DNA of 64,000 nt from Acetobacteraceae bacterium. Lineage in GTDB: Bacteria > Pseudomonadota > Alphaproteobacteria > Acetobacterales > Acetobacteraceae. Numbering within the stretch: position 1 is the first letter of the stretch; each line of letters starts with the position of its first letter. The DNA lies in the NCBI GenBank assembly GCA_947475245.1, contig CANJLW010000020.1:1-64000 (forward strand), in the 5' to 3' direction. The notes under the pieces are model-generated. The model did not search any database, had not been told where the DNA came from, and was given only the letters and a program-made list of their open reading frames with translations. The position numbers were made by a program, and so were the translations under genes. Positions 28,953-38,049 of the stretch are shown here, piece by piece.

Positions 28953-29723
28953 TCAGAACGTGAACTGAAGCGCGAGATAGTAGGTAAATTCGTTTGTAGT
29001 CGAAACGTTGCGCACGCCGCGCCCGGCGGATGCCAGCACGTGCACGACCTCGTTCACATCGTAGATCCCGCCCAGGTTGAACCCCGTCGTCGGTCGGTTC
29101 GCCAGGCTGCCGGTCTGATGGAACACCTCTGCCCCAATGTGAAGTTTTTCGGTCAGATCGTGCATCAGGCCGCCGCCGACGTACCAGTAATTGCGACTCG
29201 TCGGCAATTGGCTGATCCAGAACCCGCCGCCGCCGAACGCGGTCCAGCCTTCCGCCAGTTCCTTATCCATCCAGATCGGCAGGAAGGCGCGCACATGCCC
29301 GGAGCCAAGGCCGCGTTTGGAATCCCCCGTCGGAGTCTGGATCAACGGATAGACCGCGACGCGCGGCATCCATGAATCCTCCGGCGGGTCGATAATGCGG
29401 ATTTTGACGCCGAGTTCGGTATCGCCATAGCCCCATTGGCGGGGCGCACCGGCGGTGTTGGTGAACGCAAACGGCATGACCAGATGCAGTTGAATGCGCG
29501 GCGTCAGGCCGTAATCGACCTCGATCGACGGCAGCGTGGCGCCGAAATCCCGCGCCGTCTTGGTGCCGGCGGATTGCAGATCGATTTCCCAGTTTTTGGT
29601 GATGCCGCCGTCGTCGGACGTGAAGGGGGCACCGGCGTCGGCCGGGGTGGCGGCCAAGGCCGCGAAGCAAACCGCGCCGAATACGGCGCCAGGCCGCGCC
29701 AGGCGCGGGAGAGACAACGTCAT
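28953..29723 (-). CDS. Outer-membrane beta-barrel protein (MetA-pathway phenol-type)
   Basis: A 256-residue secreted protein. A signal peptide of about 30 residues ends ATPADAG, and the mature part is rich in alternating amphipathic strands, ending in the aromatic YYLALQFTF. The segments IDLQSAG, EVDYGLTPRIQLHLVMPFAF and GYGDTELGVKIRII are typical of the MetA-pathway phenol/transporter family of outer-membrane barrels. Such proteins may import aromatic compounds. No known pathway genes are adjacent; the ferric-type ABC operon ends 68 bp upstream on the same strand. Confidence 0.7.
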   Translation of the reverse strand: MTLSLPRLARPGAVFGAVCFAALAATPADAGAPFTSDDGGITKNWEIDLQSAGTKTARDFGATLPSIEVDYGLTPRIQLHLVMPFAFTNTAGAPRQWGYGDTELGVKIRIIDPPEDSWMPRVAVYPLIQTPTGDSKRGLGSGHVRAFLPIWMDKELAEGWTAFGGGGFWISQLPTSRNYWYVGGGLMHDLTEKLHIGAEVFHQTGSLANRPTTGFNLGGIYDVNEVVHVLASAGRGVRNVSTTNEFTYYLALQFTF

Positions 29724-29791
29724 GGAATCAACCTCAACTCATATTTCGGAGACAGGAAACACAACCTGGGGTAGAATTTCAAGTCTTTCCG

Positions 29792-30898
29792 TCAGGCATT
29801 GCCGACTACGACCGCAGCCTGCGGCGGGAAGCTGAGCGTGATCGCGCTGTCGTGCGCCAGCACGGTTTCGGCCGACCCCACCACGCGCAGCACGCGTTCG
29901 CCCACGCGCACGTCGTAGCGGGCATTGCCGCCCAGGAAGCTCGCGGCGACGACCACGCCGGACAGGGCGGCGTGGTCCGGGTGCAGCGGGGCGCCGAGCA
30001 GAATGCTCTCGGGACGCAGGGAGACGGTTGCGGCCTGGTCGGCGATCGCGCCGGCGGGAAACAGGCATTGGATCGCGACGCCGTCGTCTAGCCGCACCGC
30101 GCCGATGCCGCCGGCTTCCACCCGCGCGATGGCGGTTCCCTTCAGCAGGTTGGCGGAGCCGATGAAGCTCGCCACGAATTCGTTCGCGGGACGGAAGTAG
30201 ATCGCGCGCGGATCGTCCATCTGCACGATACGGCCGCGATCCATGACGGCGATCAGGTCCGACATGGCCAGCGCCTCACTCTGATCGTGCGTCACATAGA
30301 CGGTGGTGACGCCGATCTGGCGTTGCAGCCGGCGCAGTTCGGCGCGCATTTCTTCGCGGAGAGCCGCGTCGAGGTTGGACAGCGGTTCGTCCAACAGCAG
30401 CAGTTGGGGCCGGTGGACGATGGCGCGGGCCAGGGCGACGCGCTGCTGCTGCCCGCCGGACAGCCGGGTGGCCGGGCGTTCGCCGTAGCCGGCCAGACCG
30501 ACGGTCGCCAGCGCGTCGTCGACCAGACGGGTGATATCCTCTCGCGCGTAGCGTTTGTCCTTAGCAACGCGCAACGGAAACGCGATGTTTTCAAACACCG
30601 TCATATGCGGCCAGATCGCATAGGACTGGAACACCATGCCGATACCGCGTTCGTTCAGCGGCACCGCGACGCCGTCGGCGGAGTCATACAGCACGCGGTC
30701 GCCGACCGCGATGCGGCCTTCGTCGGGTCGTTCGAGACCGGCGACGCAGCGCAGGGTCGTTGTTTTACCGCAACCGCTTGGCCCCAGCAGGGTGAAGAAG
30801 GTACCCGCCGGCAGGTCGAAGGCAACGTCGCGCACGCCACCCGCCTGGGCGTCGAAGCGGTTGGCGTAAATCTTGGTCAGCGCGCGCACATTCAACAT
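29792..30898 (-). CDS. ABC transporter ATP-binding protein, ferric/spermidine type
   Basis: A 368-residue ABC ATPase with a C-terminal TOBE-like regulatory domain (after about residue 260). Walker A is GPSGCGKTT (residues 39-47), the signature is LSGGQQQRVALARAI, and Walker B is LLLLDEPLSNLDA. This is the FbpC/PotA layout. It sits 3 bp downstream of the permease gene, and the operon order (binding protein, permease, ATPase) matches iron transport. The substrate could instead be thiamine, putrescine or 2-aminoethylphosphonate. Confidence 0.9.
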   Translation of the reverse strand: MLNVRALTKIYANRFDAQAGGVRDVAFDLPAGTFFTLLGPSGCGKTTTLRCVAGLERPDEGRIAVGDRVLYDSADGVAVPLNERGIGMVFQSYAIWPHMTVFENIAFPLRVAKDKRYAREDITRLVDDALATVGLAGYGERPATRLSGGQQQRVALARAIVHRPQLLLLDEPLSNLDAALREEMRAELRRLQRQIGVTTVYVTHDQSEALAMSDLIAVMDRGRIVQMDDPRAIYFRPANEFVASFIGSANLLKGTAIARVEAGGIGAVRLDDGVAIQCLFPAGAIADQAATVSLRPESILLGAPLHPDHAALSGVVVAASFLGGNARYDVRVGERVLRVVGSAETVLAHDSAITLSFPPQAAVVVGNA

Positions 30899-30901
30899 GG
30901 T

Positions 30902-32641
30902 TCAGTTCCCGTAAACGTCGGAGCTGCCGCGACGCATCTGCGCGAAGAACAGGCAGGCGATCAGGGTCATCAACACGGTCCAGATCAGGCCGAAGGCCGC
31001 GAGTTCGCCGCCCTGCCCGTTCACGTAGAGATCGAAAATCGCCACCGCGATGACCTTGGAACTGGGGCTGGCCAGCAGCACGGCGATTGCCAGTTCCTTG
31101 TTGGCGATCAGGAAGATGAACAACCAGCCGGCGACCAAGGCGGGGGTCAGCAGCGGCACCACGATGCGACGCAGCGTGGTCATCGATGTCGCGCCCGCGA
31201 CTCCGGCGGCTTCTTCCAGTTCTTTGTGCAGTTGCAGCACGCCGGAATACACGTAGCGCATGCCATAGGGCATGTAGCGGATCACATAGGCGATCGCGAT
31301 GATCCACAGGCTGCCGTAGATCGGCAGCGGCACGCGCAGATAGACCTCCATCACCGCCACGCCCAGGCAGATGCCGGGGAAGACCAGCGACAGCGTGGCG
31401 AGTTGGTCCAGCACCCAGCCGCCCGGCCCGCGGCGCGCGGCGATCCAGCCGGCCAGCGCGGTGATGGCCATGATGGCGGTTGCCGCCCCGCCCGCGACGC
31501 ACAGGCTGTTCAGCGCCAGCTCCAGATAGCCGGGCACGGTGAACACCGTATAAAAATTCTTCAGCGTCAGCGACGACAGCCCGGCCATGCTGAAGCCGCG
31601 CAGGAACGGCAGCAGCGACATCCACAGCAGCGTGATCAGCGGCAGCACCAGAACGATCAGGAAGTTCACGACGATGATCGCCCCGGCGATCCAACGGCCC
31701 CGGCCCAGATCGAACGGGCGCGGACGATAGCCCTTGCCGGTGACGGAATGGTATTTCTCGGCGTTCTTCGACAGGCGCCCGTAGAAGTACAGCAGCACCG
31801 CGACGATCGCGACCATGACGATCGAGAACGACGCGGCATAGCCGAGGTCCGGCGGCATTTTCAGCGTCGCCTCGTAGACATCCGTGGTCAGCACGTAAAT
31901 CCGCGTGGGCATGCCGACCAGCGCCGGGACCTCGAACCCGCCGATGGCGCGGATGAACACGAACAGCGCCAGCGCCAGGATCGCCGGCATGGCGAGCGGC
32001 AGCGAGATGCGGCGCAGGGTCTGGAACACCGACGCGCCGCTCATGCGCGCGGCTTCCTCCATATCCGCGTTGGCGGCGCGGAAGGTCGCGCCCAGCAGCA
32101 GGAACACCAGGGGCGACCACAGGAAGCCCTCGATCAGGATCATGCCGGCCATGGAGTTGACGTTGAACAGTATCCCGGAGGACCCGGTGACGGCGCGATA
32201 GGCTTCGTTCAGCGGGCCGACCTTACCCAGCAGGAACAGCCAGGCGATGACGTGCAGGATATAGGGCGTGCCCATCGAGATGATGGTCGCGAGATAGGCC
32301 AGCACCTTGAACGGCGCGTTGGTGCGCTCGACCAGCCAGGCCAGCGCGCCGCCCAGCAGCAGCGACAGCACCGTGCTGCCGGCGGCGAACACCAGGCTGT
32401 TCCACAGGCTACGCAGCGCATCCTTGTTGGCGAAGAGTTTGGCGAAATGATCCAGCGTCATGCCGGTGATCTCGCCGATCGCGTTTTGCGTCGTGACGCT
32501 GTCGACGATCAGCATCCACATCGGCGGCAGCATCGCGACCGCCAGCACCAGGCCGACGATCAAGGCGATCGGCCGCCTGGGGTCCTGTCGCAACCAACCC
32601 AGCAACGGCCCCGACCGGGTGGCCGTCACGGCGGATGTCAC
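30902..32641 (-). CDS. ABC transporter permease, ferric-type fused double permease
   Basis: A 579-residue inner-membrane permease formed of two BPD-type halves. Each half has an EAA loop: EAARMSGASVFQTLRRISLPLAMP in the first half and EAAGVAGATSMTTLRRIVVPLLTP in the second. About twelve hydrophobic segments are visible. This fused arrangement is typical of FbpB/AfuB iron permeases and relatives. It starts with GTG at 32641, overlapping the binding-protein stop as GTGA. It couples to the ATPase downstream. Confidence 0.9.
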   Translation of the reverse strand: MTSAVTATRSGPLLGWLRQDPRRPIALIVGLVLAVAMLPPMWMLIVDSVTTQNAIGEITGMTLDHFAKLFANKDALRSLWNSLVFAAGSTVLSLLLGGALAWLVERTNAPFKVLAYLATIISMGTPYILHVIAWLFLLGKVGPLNEAYRAVTGSSGILFNVNSMAGMILIEGFLWSPLVFLLLGATFRAANADMEEAARMSGASVFQTLRRISLPLAMPAILALALFVFIRAIGGFEVPALVGMPTRIYVLTTDVYEATLKMPPDLGYAASFSIVMVAIVAVLLYFYGRLSKNAEKYHSVTGKGYRPRPFDLGRGRWIAGAIIVVNFLIVLVLPLITLLWMSLLPFLRGFSMAGLSSLTLKNFYTVFTVPGYLELALNSLCVAGGAATAIMAITALAGWIAARRGPGGWVLDQLATLSLVFPGICLGVAVMEVYLRVPLPIYGSLWIIAIAYVIRYMPYGMRYVYSGVLQLHKELEEAAGVAGATSMTTLRRIVVPLLTPALVAGWLFIFLIANKELAIAVLLASPSSKVIAVAIFDLYVNGQGGELAAFGLIWTVLMTLIACLFFAQMRRGSSDVYGN

Positions 32642-33663
32642 TTGAAGATCTCGTTATAGATCGCCGTCCATTTCGGCAGCCCGGCTTTTTGCTCTTCCGG
32701 CGTGACCGCCAATATCGAGAATTTGCCGTGTTCCGGCGTCAGGGTCGGGTCCTTGATCGGCACCGCCGGATCGGCCGGCATGTAATCGTTCGCGGCCATG
32801 ATTTCCTGCCCTTCGCGCGACAGCAGGAATTCGATCAGCAAGCGCGCGGCGTTGGGGTGGGGCGCGCCCTTGAGCACGCTGAACGTGTTCACCGACATGA
32901 TCATCGGCGGCATTTTCAGCCATTGGATCGGCGCGCCCTGCGCCGCGCTGATGGTGGAATGATAGCTCAGCGTCATGAGCGCGATCGGATATTCGCCGGA
33001 GATCGCCTTATCCAGCACCACCCGCTGTGCCGCCGGAATGACCGCCGGTTCCTGTTTGGCGAAGGCGCGCAGCCATTCCATGCCCTTGTCGTGACCTTTC
33101 AGGGTCAGAATATTGTGCACGAAGCCGGGCGGGCCGCCGACGGTCAGGTCGTAGGTCCAGGCGATCTTGCCCTTCCATTTCGGGTTCAGCAGATCGTCGT
33201 AGCTTTGCGGCGCCTCGGCCGCCGGGATGGCGTTCGTGTTGTAGGCGGCGGTGTAATAGTAGACGTTCGCCGCGCTCCACAGCATTGCCGGGTCTTTGCG
33301 ATCGCTGGGATAACGTTCGGATTCAGTCGGCTTGAACGGGGCGATCAGGCCGGTGTCCAACAAGGACACGAATGCGGTGGAACCGTCGAAGATATCCGCC
33401 AGAGGGCGACGGGCGCGGGCCTCGTTCACGATCTTCAGCGCATTGTCCGCACCGCTGGCGCGGGAATACTGCACCTTGATGCCGGGGTATTTCTTTTCGA
33501 ACGCATCGACCATCGGGCGGACGATCTGGTTCACGATCATGCCGCTGTACCAGACCACGCCGCCTTCCTTGCGTGCGGCCTCGATCATCGCCGGATCGAT
33601 CTCGGCGGCCCGCGCCGGCAAGGCGAGTGCCGCCAGCAGCAAGGCCAGTTTGAATGCGCGCAT
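32638..33663 (-). CDS. ABC transporter substrate-binding protein, ferric-type family 1
   Basis: A 341-residue periplasmic binding protein. A signal peptide (MRAFKLALLLAALALPARAA) is followed by EIDPAMIEAARKEGGVVWYSGM. Tyrosine-rich NVYYYTAAYNT may contribute metal ligands, as in ferric-binding proteins. The start at 33663 is set by GGGAGGCG upstream; the frame could begin at 33768 but this adds a non-signal leader. The other transporter genes follow with GTGA overlap. Fe(III) is the best guess for the ligand but is not shown. Confidence 0.85.
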   Translation of the reverse strand: MRAFKLALLLAALALPARAAEIDPAMIEAARKEGGVVWYSGMIVNQIVRPMVDAFEKKYPGIKVQYSRASGADNALKIVNEARARRPLADIFDGSTAFVSLLDTGLIAPFKPTESERYPSDRKDPAMLWSAANVYYYTAAYNTNAIPAAEAPQSYDDLLNPKWKGKIAWTYDLTVGGPPGFVHNILTLKGHDKGMEWLRAFAKQEPAVIPAAQRVVLDKAISGEYPIALMTLSYHSTISAAQGAPIQWLKMPPMIMSVNTFSVLKGAPHPNAARLLIEFLLSREGQEIMAANDYMPADPAVPIKDPTLTPEHGKFSILAVTPEEQKAGLPKWTAIYNEIFK

Positions 33664-33815
33664 CGTCGCCTCCCGTTCCATTCTTGCGACCATACTGACC
33701 GCGGATCGAGGATGTCTCAAGCCCGCGAATGCGCGCATCGCGGCCCGGTCGATCGTTGCCCGTTGCACGGGGCCGCGCGTTGCCGCACCTTCGCGGCACC
33801 CATGGAGCCCACGCG

Positions 33816-34979
33816 ATGATCCCCACTTTGGGCAAGGCGGTTCGCCACGAATGGCGGCTGGATCCCGATTTTCTGACCGTCAATCACGGTTCTTTCGGTG
33901 CCACGCCGACCGTTGTGCTGGCGGCGCAGCGGGATTGGCGCGAGCGGATGGAGGCGCAGCCGAGCAGGTTCATGCGGGCGGTGGTGCCGGGGGCGCTGCG
34001 GGCGGCGGCGGAACGGCTGGCGACGTTCGTGGGTGCGGAAGGTCGGGATCTCGCGTTTGTGGACAATGCGACGGGGGGCTGCAACGCCGTGTTGCGATCG
34101 TTGCGATTGCGGCCGGGGGACGAGGTCCTGGTGTTGGATCATGGCTATGGCGCGGTGCGCAACACGGTGCGGATGGTCACCGAGGCCGCCGGGGCGCGGA
34201 TGACGGAAGCGACGATCCCGTTTCCGCGACCGACCGAAGACGCGGTGGTGGAGAGCATCGCCTCGGCGCTGACCGACAGGACGGTGCTGGCGGTGATGGA
34301 TCACATCACGTCGGGCAGTGCCCTGGTGCTGCCGGCGGCGCGGATCGTGGCGGCGTGTCATGCCGCCGGGGTCAGGGTGCTGATCGACGGGGCGCACGCG
34401 CCGGGTCAGATCGACCTCAATCTGCGGGCGATCGGGGCGGATTGGTACACCGGCAACGCGCATAAATGGCTGTGCGCGCCGAAGGGCTGCGCCTTCCTGT
34501 GGGCGGCGGCGGATCGGCAGGCGGATTTGCATCCGACCGTGATCTCGCACGGGTTCGGCGGGGGATTTCTGGCGGAATTCGACTGGACCGGCACGCGCGA
34601 TCCCAGCGCCGCGCTGTCGATCGGGGCGGCGCTGGATTTCCACCAACGGCTGGGCGGGGCGGCGATGCGCGCGCGCAACATCGCCCTGGCGCGGGAAGGC
34701 GCCGATCTGATGGCGCGACGATTGAACACGGAAACCGGTGATGCGGGCGCATTGCAGGGCGCGATGGCGCTGGTGCGGTTGCCGTTGCGCGGGACAGCGA
34801 CCGAGGCCGTGGCGACGCGGATACGCGACCGGTTGCTGGCGGCCGGAACCGATGCGCCGACGCATCGGCTGGGCGATGCGGTCTGGTTGCGTCTCTCGGC
34901 GTTTGCCTACAATGATCTCGACGATTTCACGCGGCTGGCCGATCGGGTCGCCAGGGTACTCCGGGAGGAAGCGCTATGA
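33816..34979 (+). CDS. Class V aminotransferase (isopenicillin N epimerase-like)
   Basis: A 387-residue PLP enzyme of the aminotransferase V fold. The N terminus carries DFLTVNHGSFGATP, the PLP aspartate is in LIDGAHAPGQ, and the Schiff-base lysine is in TGNAHKWLCAPKGCAFL. This set matches isopenicillin-N-epimerase-like or cysteine-lyase-like proteins. ATG 33816 with a GGAG site is preferred. It overlaps the LLM oxidoreductase gene (ATGA) and so belongs to a four-gene operon with MFS and flavodoxin genes. Substrate unknown. Confidence 0.85.
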   Translation: MIPTLGKAVRHEWRLDPDFLTVNHGSFGATPTVVLAAQRDWRERMEAQPSRFMRAVVPGALRAAAERLATFVGAEGRDLAFVDNATGGCNAVLRSLRLRPGDEVLVLDHGYGAVRNTVRMVTEAAGARMTEATIPFPRPTEDAVVESIASALTDRTVLAVMDHITSGSALVLPAARIVAACHAAGVRVLIDGAHAPGQIDLNLRAIGADWYTGNAHKWLCAPKGCAFLWAAADRQADLHPTVISHGFGGGFLAEFDWTGTRDPSAALSIGAALDFHQRLGGAAMRARNIALAREGADLMARRLNTETGDAGALQGAMALVRLPLRGTATEAVATRIRDRLLAAGTDAPTHRLGDAVWLRLSAFAYNDLDDFTRLADRVARVLREEAL

Positions 34980-36064
34980 CTGTCGAATTCATCGGCATGC
35001 TGCATCATCGCGAAGCGTCGGAAATTCGACCGCCCGGCCCGATGATCCTGGATCGCGGCTATATCCGCGATTTCGCGCGGGCGGCCGAAGGCGGCGGGTT
35101 CGATCGCGTGCTGATCGGTTATTTCGCCGACGGGCCGGACGGGTTCATGATCGCGGCGGCGGCGGCGGCGCATACAGAACGTCTGGGGTTCCTGGTCGCG
35201 CATCGTCCGGGTTTTGTGGCCCCGACGCTGGCGGCGCGCAAATTCGCGACGCTGGATCAGATCACCGGCGGACGAGCGGCGATGCATGTCATCACCGGCG
35301 GCGACGACGCCGATATGTTCCGCGACGGCGACAGGACGACAAAGGACGAACGCTACGCGCGCACCGACGAGTACGTGCATATCCTGAAGCGCATCTGGAC
35401 CGAGCCTGGCCCGACCGTCGATCACGAAGGCGCGTTCTATCAGTTCAAGGGCGCGTCCACCGCCATTCGCTGTGTGCAGCAGCCGACCATTCCGATCTAC
35501 TTCGGCGGTGCCTCCGACGCCGCGCTCGCGGTCAGCGCCAGGCATGCCGACGTCTATGCGTTGTGGGGAGAAACGCATGACCAGGTGCGCGACATCGTCG
35601 GGCGTTTGCGCGCGCTGGCCGCGGCGCATGGCCGTACCTTGCGCTTCAGCCTGTCGTTCCGCCCGATCCTGGCGCCGACCGAGGACGAGGCCTGGGCGCG
35701 CGCGGAAAGTATCAAGCAACGCATCGTCGCGCAGCGCGCCAAGGCCGGCCTGAAAGTGGTGGAACCGGCGAACGAGGGGTCCAAGCGCCTGCTGGCCGCC
35801 GCCGCGCAGGGCGAGAGGCTGGACAAGCGACTCTGGACGGGGGCGGCCGCCGCCACGGGCGCGCGCGGCAACACCACCAGCCTGGTCGGCACGCCGCAAC
35901 AGGTGGCGGAGGCCTTGTGCGATTACTACGACCTTGGCGTGACGACGTTCCTGATTCGCGGGTTCGATCCGCTGGACGACAACATCGAATACGGTCGCAG
36001 CCTGTTGCCGTTGACCAAGGCGATGATCGCCGAAAAAGAGGCGCGCAAGGCCGCCGCGGAGTAG
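34976..36064 (+). CDS. LLM-class flavin-dependent monooxygenase (alkanesulfonate monooxygenase-like)
   Basis: A 362-residue luciferase-like TIM-barrel enzyme. Characteristic blocks are EGGGFDRVLIGYF, LGFLVAHRPGFVAPTLAARKFATLDQITGGRAAMHVITGGDD, and IPIYFGGASDAAL. It is closest to SsuD/NtaA-like two-component monooxygenases that use reduced FMN and oxygen to cleave C-S or other bonds. A flavodoxin-fold protein three genes away could supply reduced flavin. It overlaps the aminotransferase gene as ATGA. Substrate unknown. Confidence 0.88.
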   Translation: MTVEFIGMLHHREASEIRPPGPMILDRGYIRDFARAAEGGGFDRVLIGYFADGPDGFMIAAAAAAHTERLGFLVAHRPGFVAPTLAARKFATLDQITGGRAAMHVITGGDDADMFRDGDRTTKDERYARTDEYVHILKRIWTEPGPTVDHEGAFYQFKGASTAIRCVQQPTIPIYFGGASDAALAVSARHADVYALWGETHDQVRDIVGRLRALAAAHGRTLRFSLSFRPILAPTEDEAWARAESIKQRIVAQRAKAGLKVVEPANEGSKRLLAAAAQGERLDKRLWTGAAAATGARGNTTSLVGTPQQVAEALCDYYDLGVTTFLIRGFDPLDDNIEYGRSLLPLTKAMIAEKEARKAAAE

Positions 36065-36089
36065 TGCCGGCGACCGGGACGAACGCGGC

Positions 36090-37301
36090 ATGAAGACGCC
36101 TTTGTGGCTGACGGGTCTCCTCGCGACCACGCTGATCCAGATGGCCGGCAGCTACATGAGCCAGAGCCTGCCGGTGGTGGCCCCGCTGCTGACCGCGGGG
36201 ATCGGCGTGGGGCCGGAGCAGATCGGCGCGATCTATGCGTTGAACTCCCTGGGGTCGATTCTGTTCATGGCGTTCGGCACGCCGATCGTGGTGCGGTTGG
36301 GGCCATTGCGGGCGTTGCAGGTCGCGGTGGTCTGCGGCTCGGCGTCGCTGTGTCTGCTGTCGGCGGGGATTTGGCCGCTGGTGATCGCGGCATCGTTGCT
36401 GCTGGGCCTGTCGTATGGGCCGGCACCGCCGGCCTCTACCCGAATTCTGGCGGCGACGGCGATTCCCAGACATCGCGGGCTGATTTTTTCGATCAAGCAG
36501 GCGGGCGCGCAGTTGGGCGGGGTGCTGGCCGGGCTGACGGTGGCACCGACGGCGGTGCATTTCGGCTGGGCGGGCGGGCTGGCCCTGCCGGTGACGGTTG
36601 GGGTGGCGGCGGCGCTGATCGTCGCGCCGTTGCGGAAAACGCTGGACGCGGACCGCGATCCGCCGCGTTCGATCTCCCCACGCGCCCTGTTCCACTGGCG
36701 GAATTTGCAGGCCCCGTTCGCGGCGGTGCTGGCGGTGCCGCAACTGCTGGCGCTGACCGTGCTGACGATGTGTCTGGCGGTGGTGCAGGGTTGCCTGTTT
36801 TCCTTCTGCGTCACCTATCTGGTGACAACGCGCGGGATGTCGTTGCAGGTCGCCGGTTTAGCCTATGCCTGTATGCAGGGCGGCGGCATGATCGGGCGCA
36901 TCTTCGTCGGCTGGGCGGCCGATCGCAGTCAGAACGCCATGCGCACGATGATTGTGCAGGCCTGGGCCTCCGCCGCGCTGGTCGTGGTCTGGGCGCTGTT
37001 GCCGGCCGGGTTGGGTCTAGGCGCGATCGCGCCGCTGGCGCTGCTGATGGGTTTGGTCTGCGCGAGTTGGCCCGGGCTGATGCTGGCGGAGGTGTCCCGC
37101 CTCGCGCCACCGGGGCGGGTCGCCGACGCGGCTTCCGGGTCCACCATGATCACTTTTCTGGGCTACGTGATCGGGCCGACGCTGTTTTCCTTCGCGGTGC
37201 GCGGCCTGGGCGACTGGGTGTCGCCGTATTTGCTGGTCGCCGCGCAAATGGCGCTGATGGCCGTCGCGCAGACCGTGTGGCTGCGGCGTCGGCCGGCGTG
37301 A
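36090..37301 (+). CDS. MFS transporter
   Basis: A 403-residue major-facilitator protein with about twelve hydrophobic segments. Family marks are the first-half loop GTPIVVRLGPLRALQ and the second-half GWAADRSQNAMRTM (the A-motif G-x3-D-R). The centre has the usual cytoplasmic loop. Its operon context (PLP enzyme, LLM monooxygenase, flavodoxin) suggests it imports the substrate of that pathway or exports a product. It overlaps the flavodoxin gene as GTGA. Confidence 0.88.
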   Translation: MKTPLWLTGLLATTLIQMAGSYMSQSLPVVAPLLTAGIGVGPEQIGAIYALNSLGSILFMAFGTPIVVRLGPLRALQVAVVCGSASLCLLSAGIWPLVIAASLLLGLSYGPAPPASTRILAATAIPRHRGLIFSIKQAGAQLGGVLAGLTVAPTAVHFGWAGGLALPVTVGVAAALIVAPLRKTLDADRDPPRSISPRALFHWRNLQAPFAAVLAVPQLLALTVLTMCLAVVQGCLFSFCVTYLVTTRGMSLQVAGLAYACMQGGGMIGRIFVGWAADRSQNAMRTMIVQAWASAALVVVWALLPAGLGLGAIAPLALLMGLVCASWPGLMLAEVSRLAPPGRVADAASGSTMITFLGYVIGPTLFSFAVRGLGDWVSPYLLVAAQMALMAVAQTVWLRRRPA

Positions 37302-37789
37302 AGACGCTGCTGATCGTCTGGCATTCGCGCACCGGCGGGGCGCGCGCGATGGCGGAAGCGGCGGCGGCGGGGGCGGAGGAGGAGCCGCTGACGCGCACTC
37401 GGCTGCTGGCGGCGGAGCAGGCGACGGGCGCGGATGTGGTGGACGCGGACGGGTATGTGTTCGCGATGCCGGAGAATTTGGCGGCGCTGTCCGGGCCGAT
37501 GAAGGATTTCTTCGATCGCGCCTATTACCCGGCGCTGGATCGGATCGCCGGGCGGCCATACGCGCTGTTGGTCTGCGCGGGTACCGACGGCACCAACGCG
37601 GTGCGCCAGGTCGCGCGCATCGCGACCGGCTGGCGGCTGCGCGCGGTCGCCGAACCGTTGATCGTCGTTACCGGGGCGCAGACGGCGGACGCCATTCTGG
37701 CGCCGAAGACGATCGCGGCGGATTTGTTGGCGCGCTGCCGCGACGTCGGCGCCGCTCTGGCATCCGGTTTGGCCGCCGGGATTTTCTGA
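37298..37789 (+). CDS. Flavodoxin-like NAD(P)H-dependent oxidoreductase
   Basis: A 163-residue flavodoxin-fold protein. The FMN phosphate loop is WHSRTGGARAMAEAAAAGAEE (HSRTGG), and PENLAALSGPMKDFFDRAYYP is the isoalloxazine-loop region of NADPH-dependent FMN reductases. The start is a GTG at 37298, overlapping the MFS stop as GTGA. It is the last gene of the aminotransferase-LLM-MFS operon and could deliver reduced FMN to the LLM enzyme. Confidence 0.8.
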   Translation: MKTLLIVWHSRTGGARAMAEAAAAGAEEEPLTRTRLLAAEQATGADVVDADGYVFAMPENLAALSGPMKDFFDRAYYPALDRIAGRPYALLVCAGTDGTNAVRQVARIATGWRLRAVAEPLIVVTGAQTADAILAPKTIAADLLARCRDVGAALASGLAAGIF

Positions 37790-37829
37790 CTCGAGTCACG
37801 CCCTTCCGAGTCACGCCTTTCGAGTCACG
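37787..37829. repeat. Palindrome plus triple CGAGTCACG direct repeat
   Basis: Directly at the flavodoxin stop codon sits the perfect palindrome TGACTCGAGTCA. CGAGTCACG then occurs at 37792, 37807 and 37821 (spacing 15 and 14). The 12-base palindrome is identical to one at 26514-26525, which also overlaps a stop codon. Role unknown: protein-binding site, terminator relic or dispersed repeat. Confidence 0.65.
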
Positions 37830-37914
37830 GGGCAGTGATTCGGTGGCCTGTGGAACATGGGGAGAACTTCCAAAGGGAGGGTCGTCTCGATTGGCGAGAG
37901 CCGGAAAGGGTTTA

Positions 37915-37926
37915 GAGTCGCGACTC
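37915..37926. promoter_or_regulatory. Palindrome upstream of nrdA
   Basis: The perfect 12-base palindrome GAGTCGCGACTC lies about 125 bases before the nrdA start. It does not resemble the NrdR box. Candidate operator only. Confidence 0.35.
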
Positions 37927-37944
37927 GCGCAATGAGAAAATTAC

Positions 37945-37960
37945 GTGGCATTCATGCCAC
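37945..37960. promoter_or_regulatory. Inverted repeat in the nrdA leader
   Basis: A 7-bp inverted repeat (GTGGCAT-TC-ATGCCAC) lies about 90 bases before the chosen nrdA start. It could be an operator or a small leader hairpin. Confidence 0.4.
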
Positions 37961-38049
37961 ATCGGTCCTATGTTGTGTGGGTGGACGCCGCTGACCGCCA
38001 GATGTTGATTGACCAGCATACCAGACGCGCCAGAAAAGGACGGTTCGCG

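Noticed and set aside
30287-32659. A 790-codon plus-strand frame opposite the ferric-type permease and ATPase
   Set aside because: Histidine/glutamine/arginine-rich shadow; the minus strand encodes clear ABC transporter proteins.
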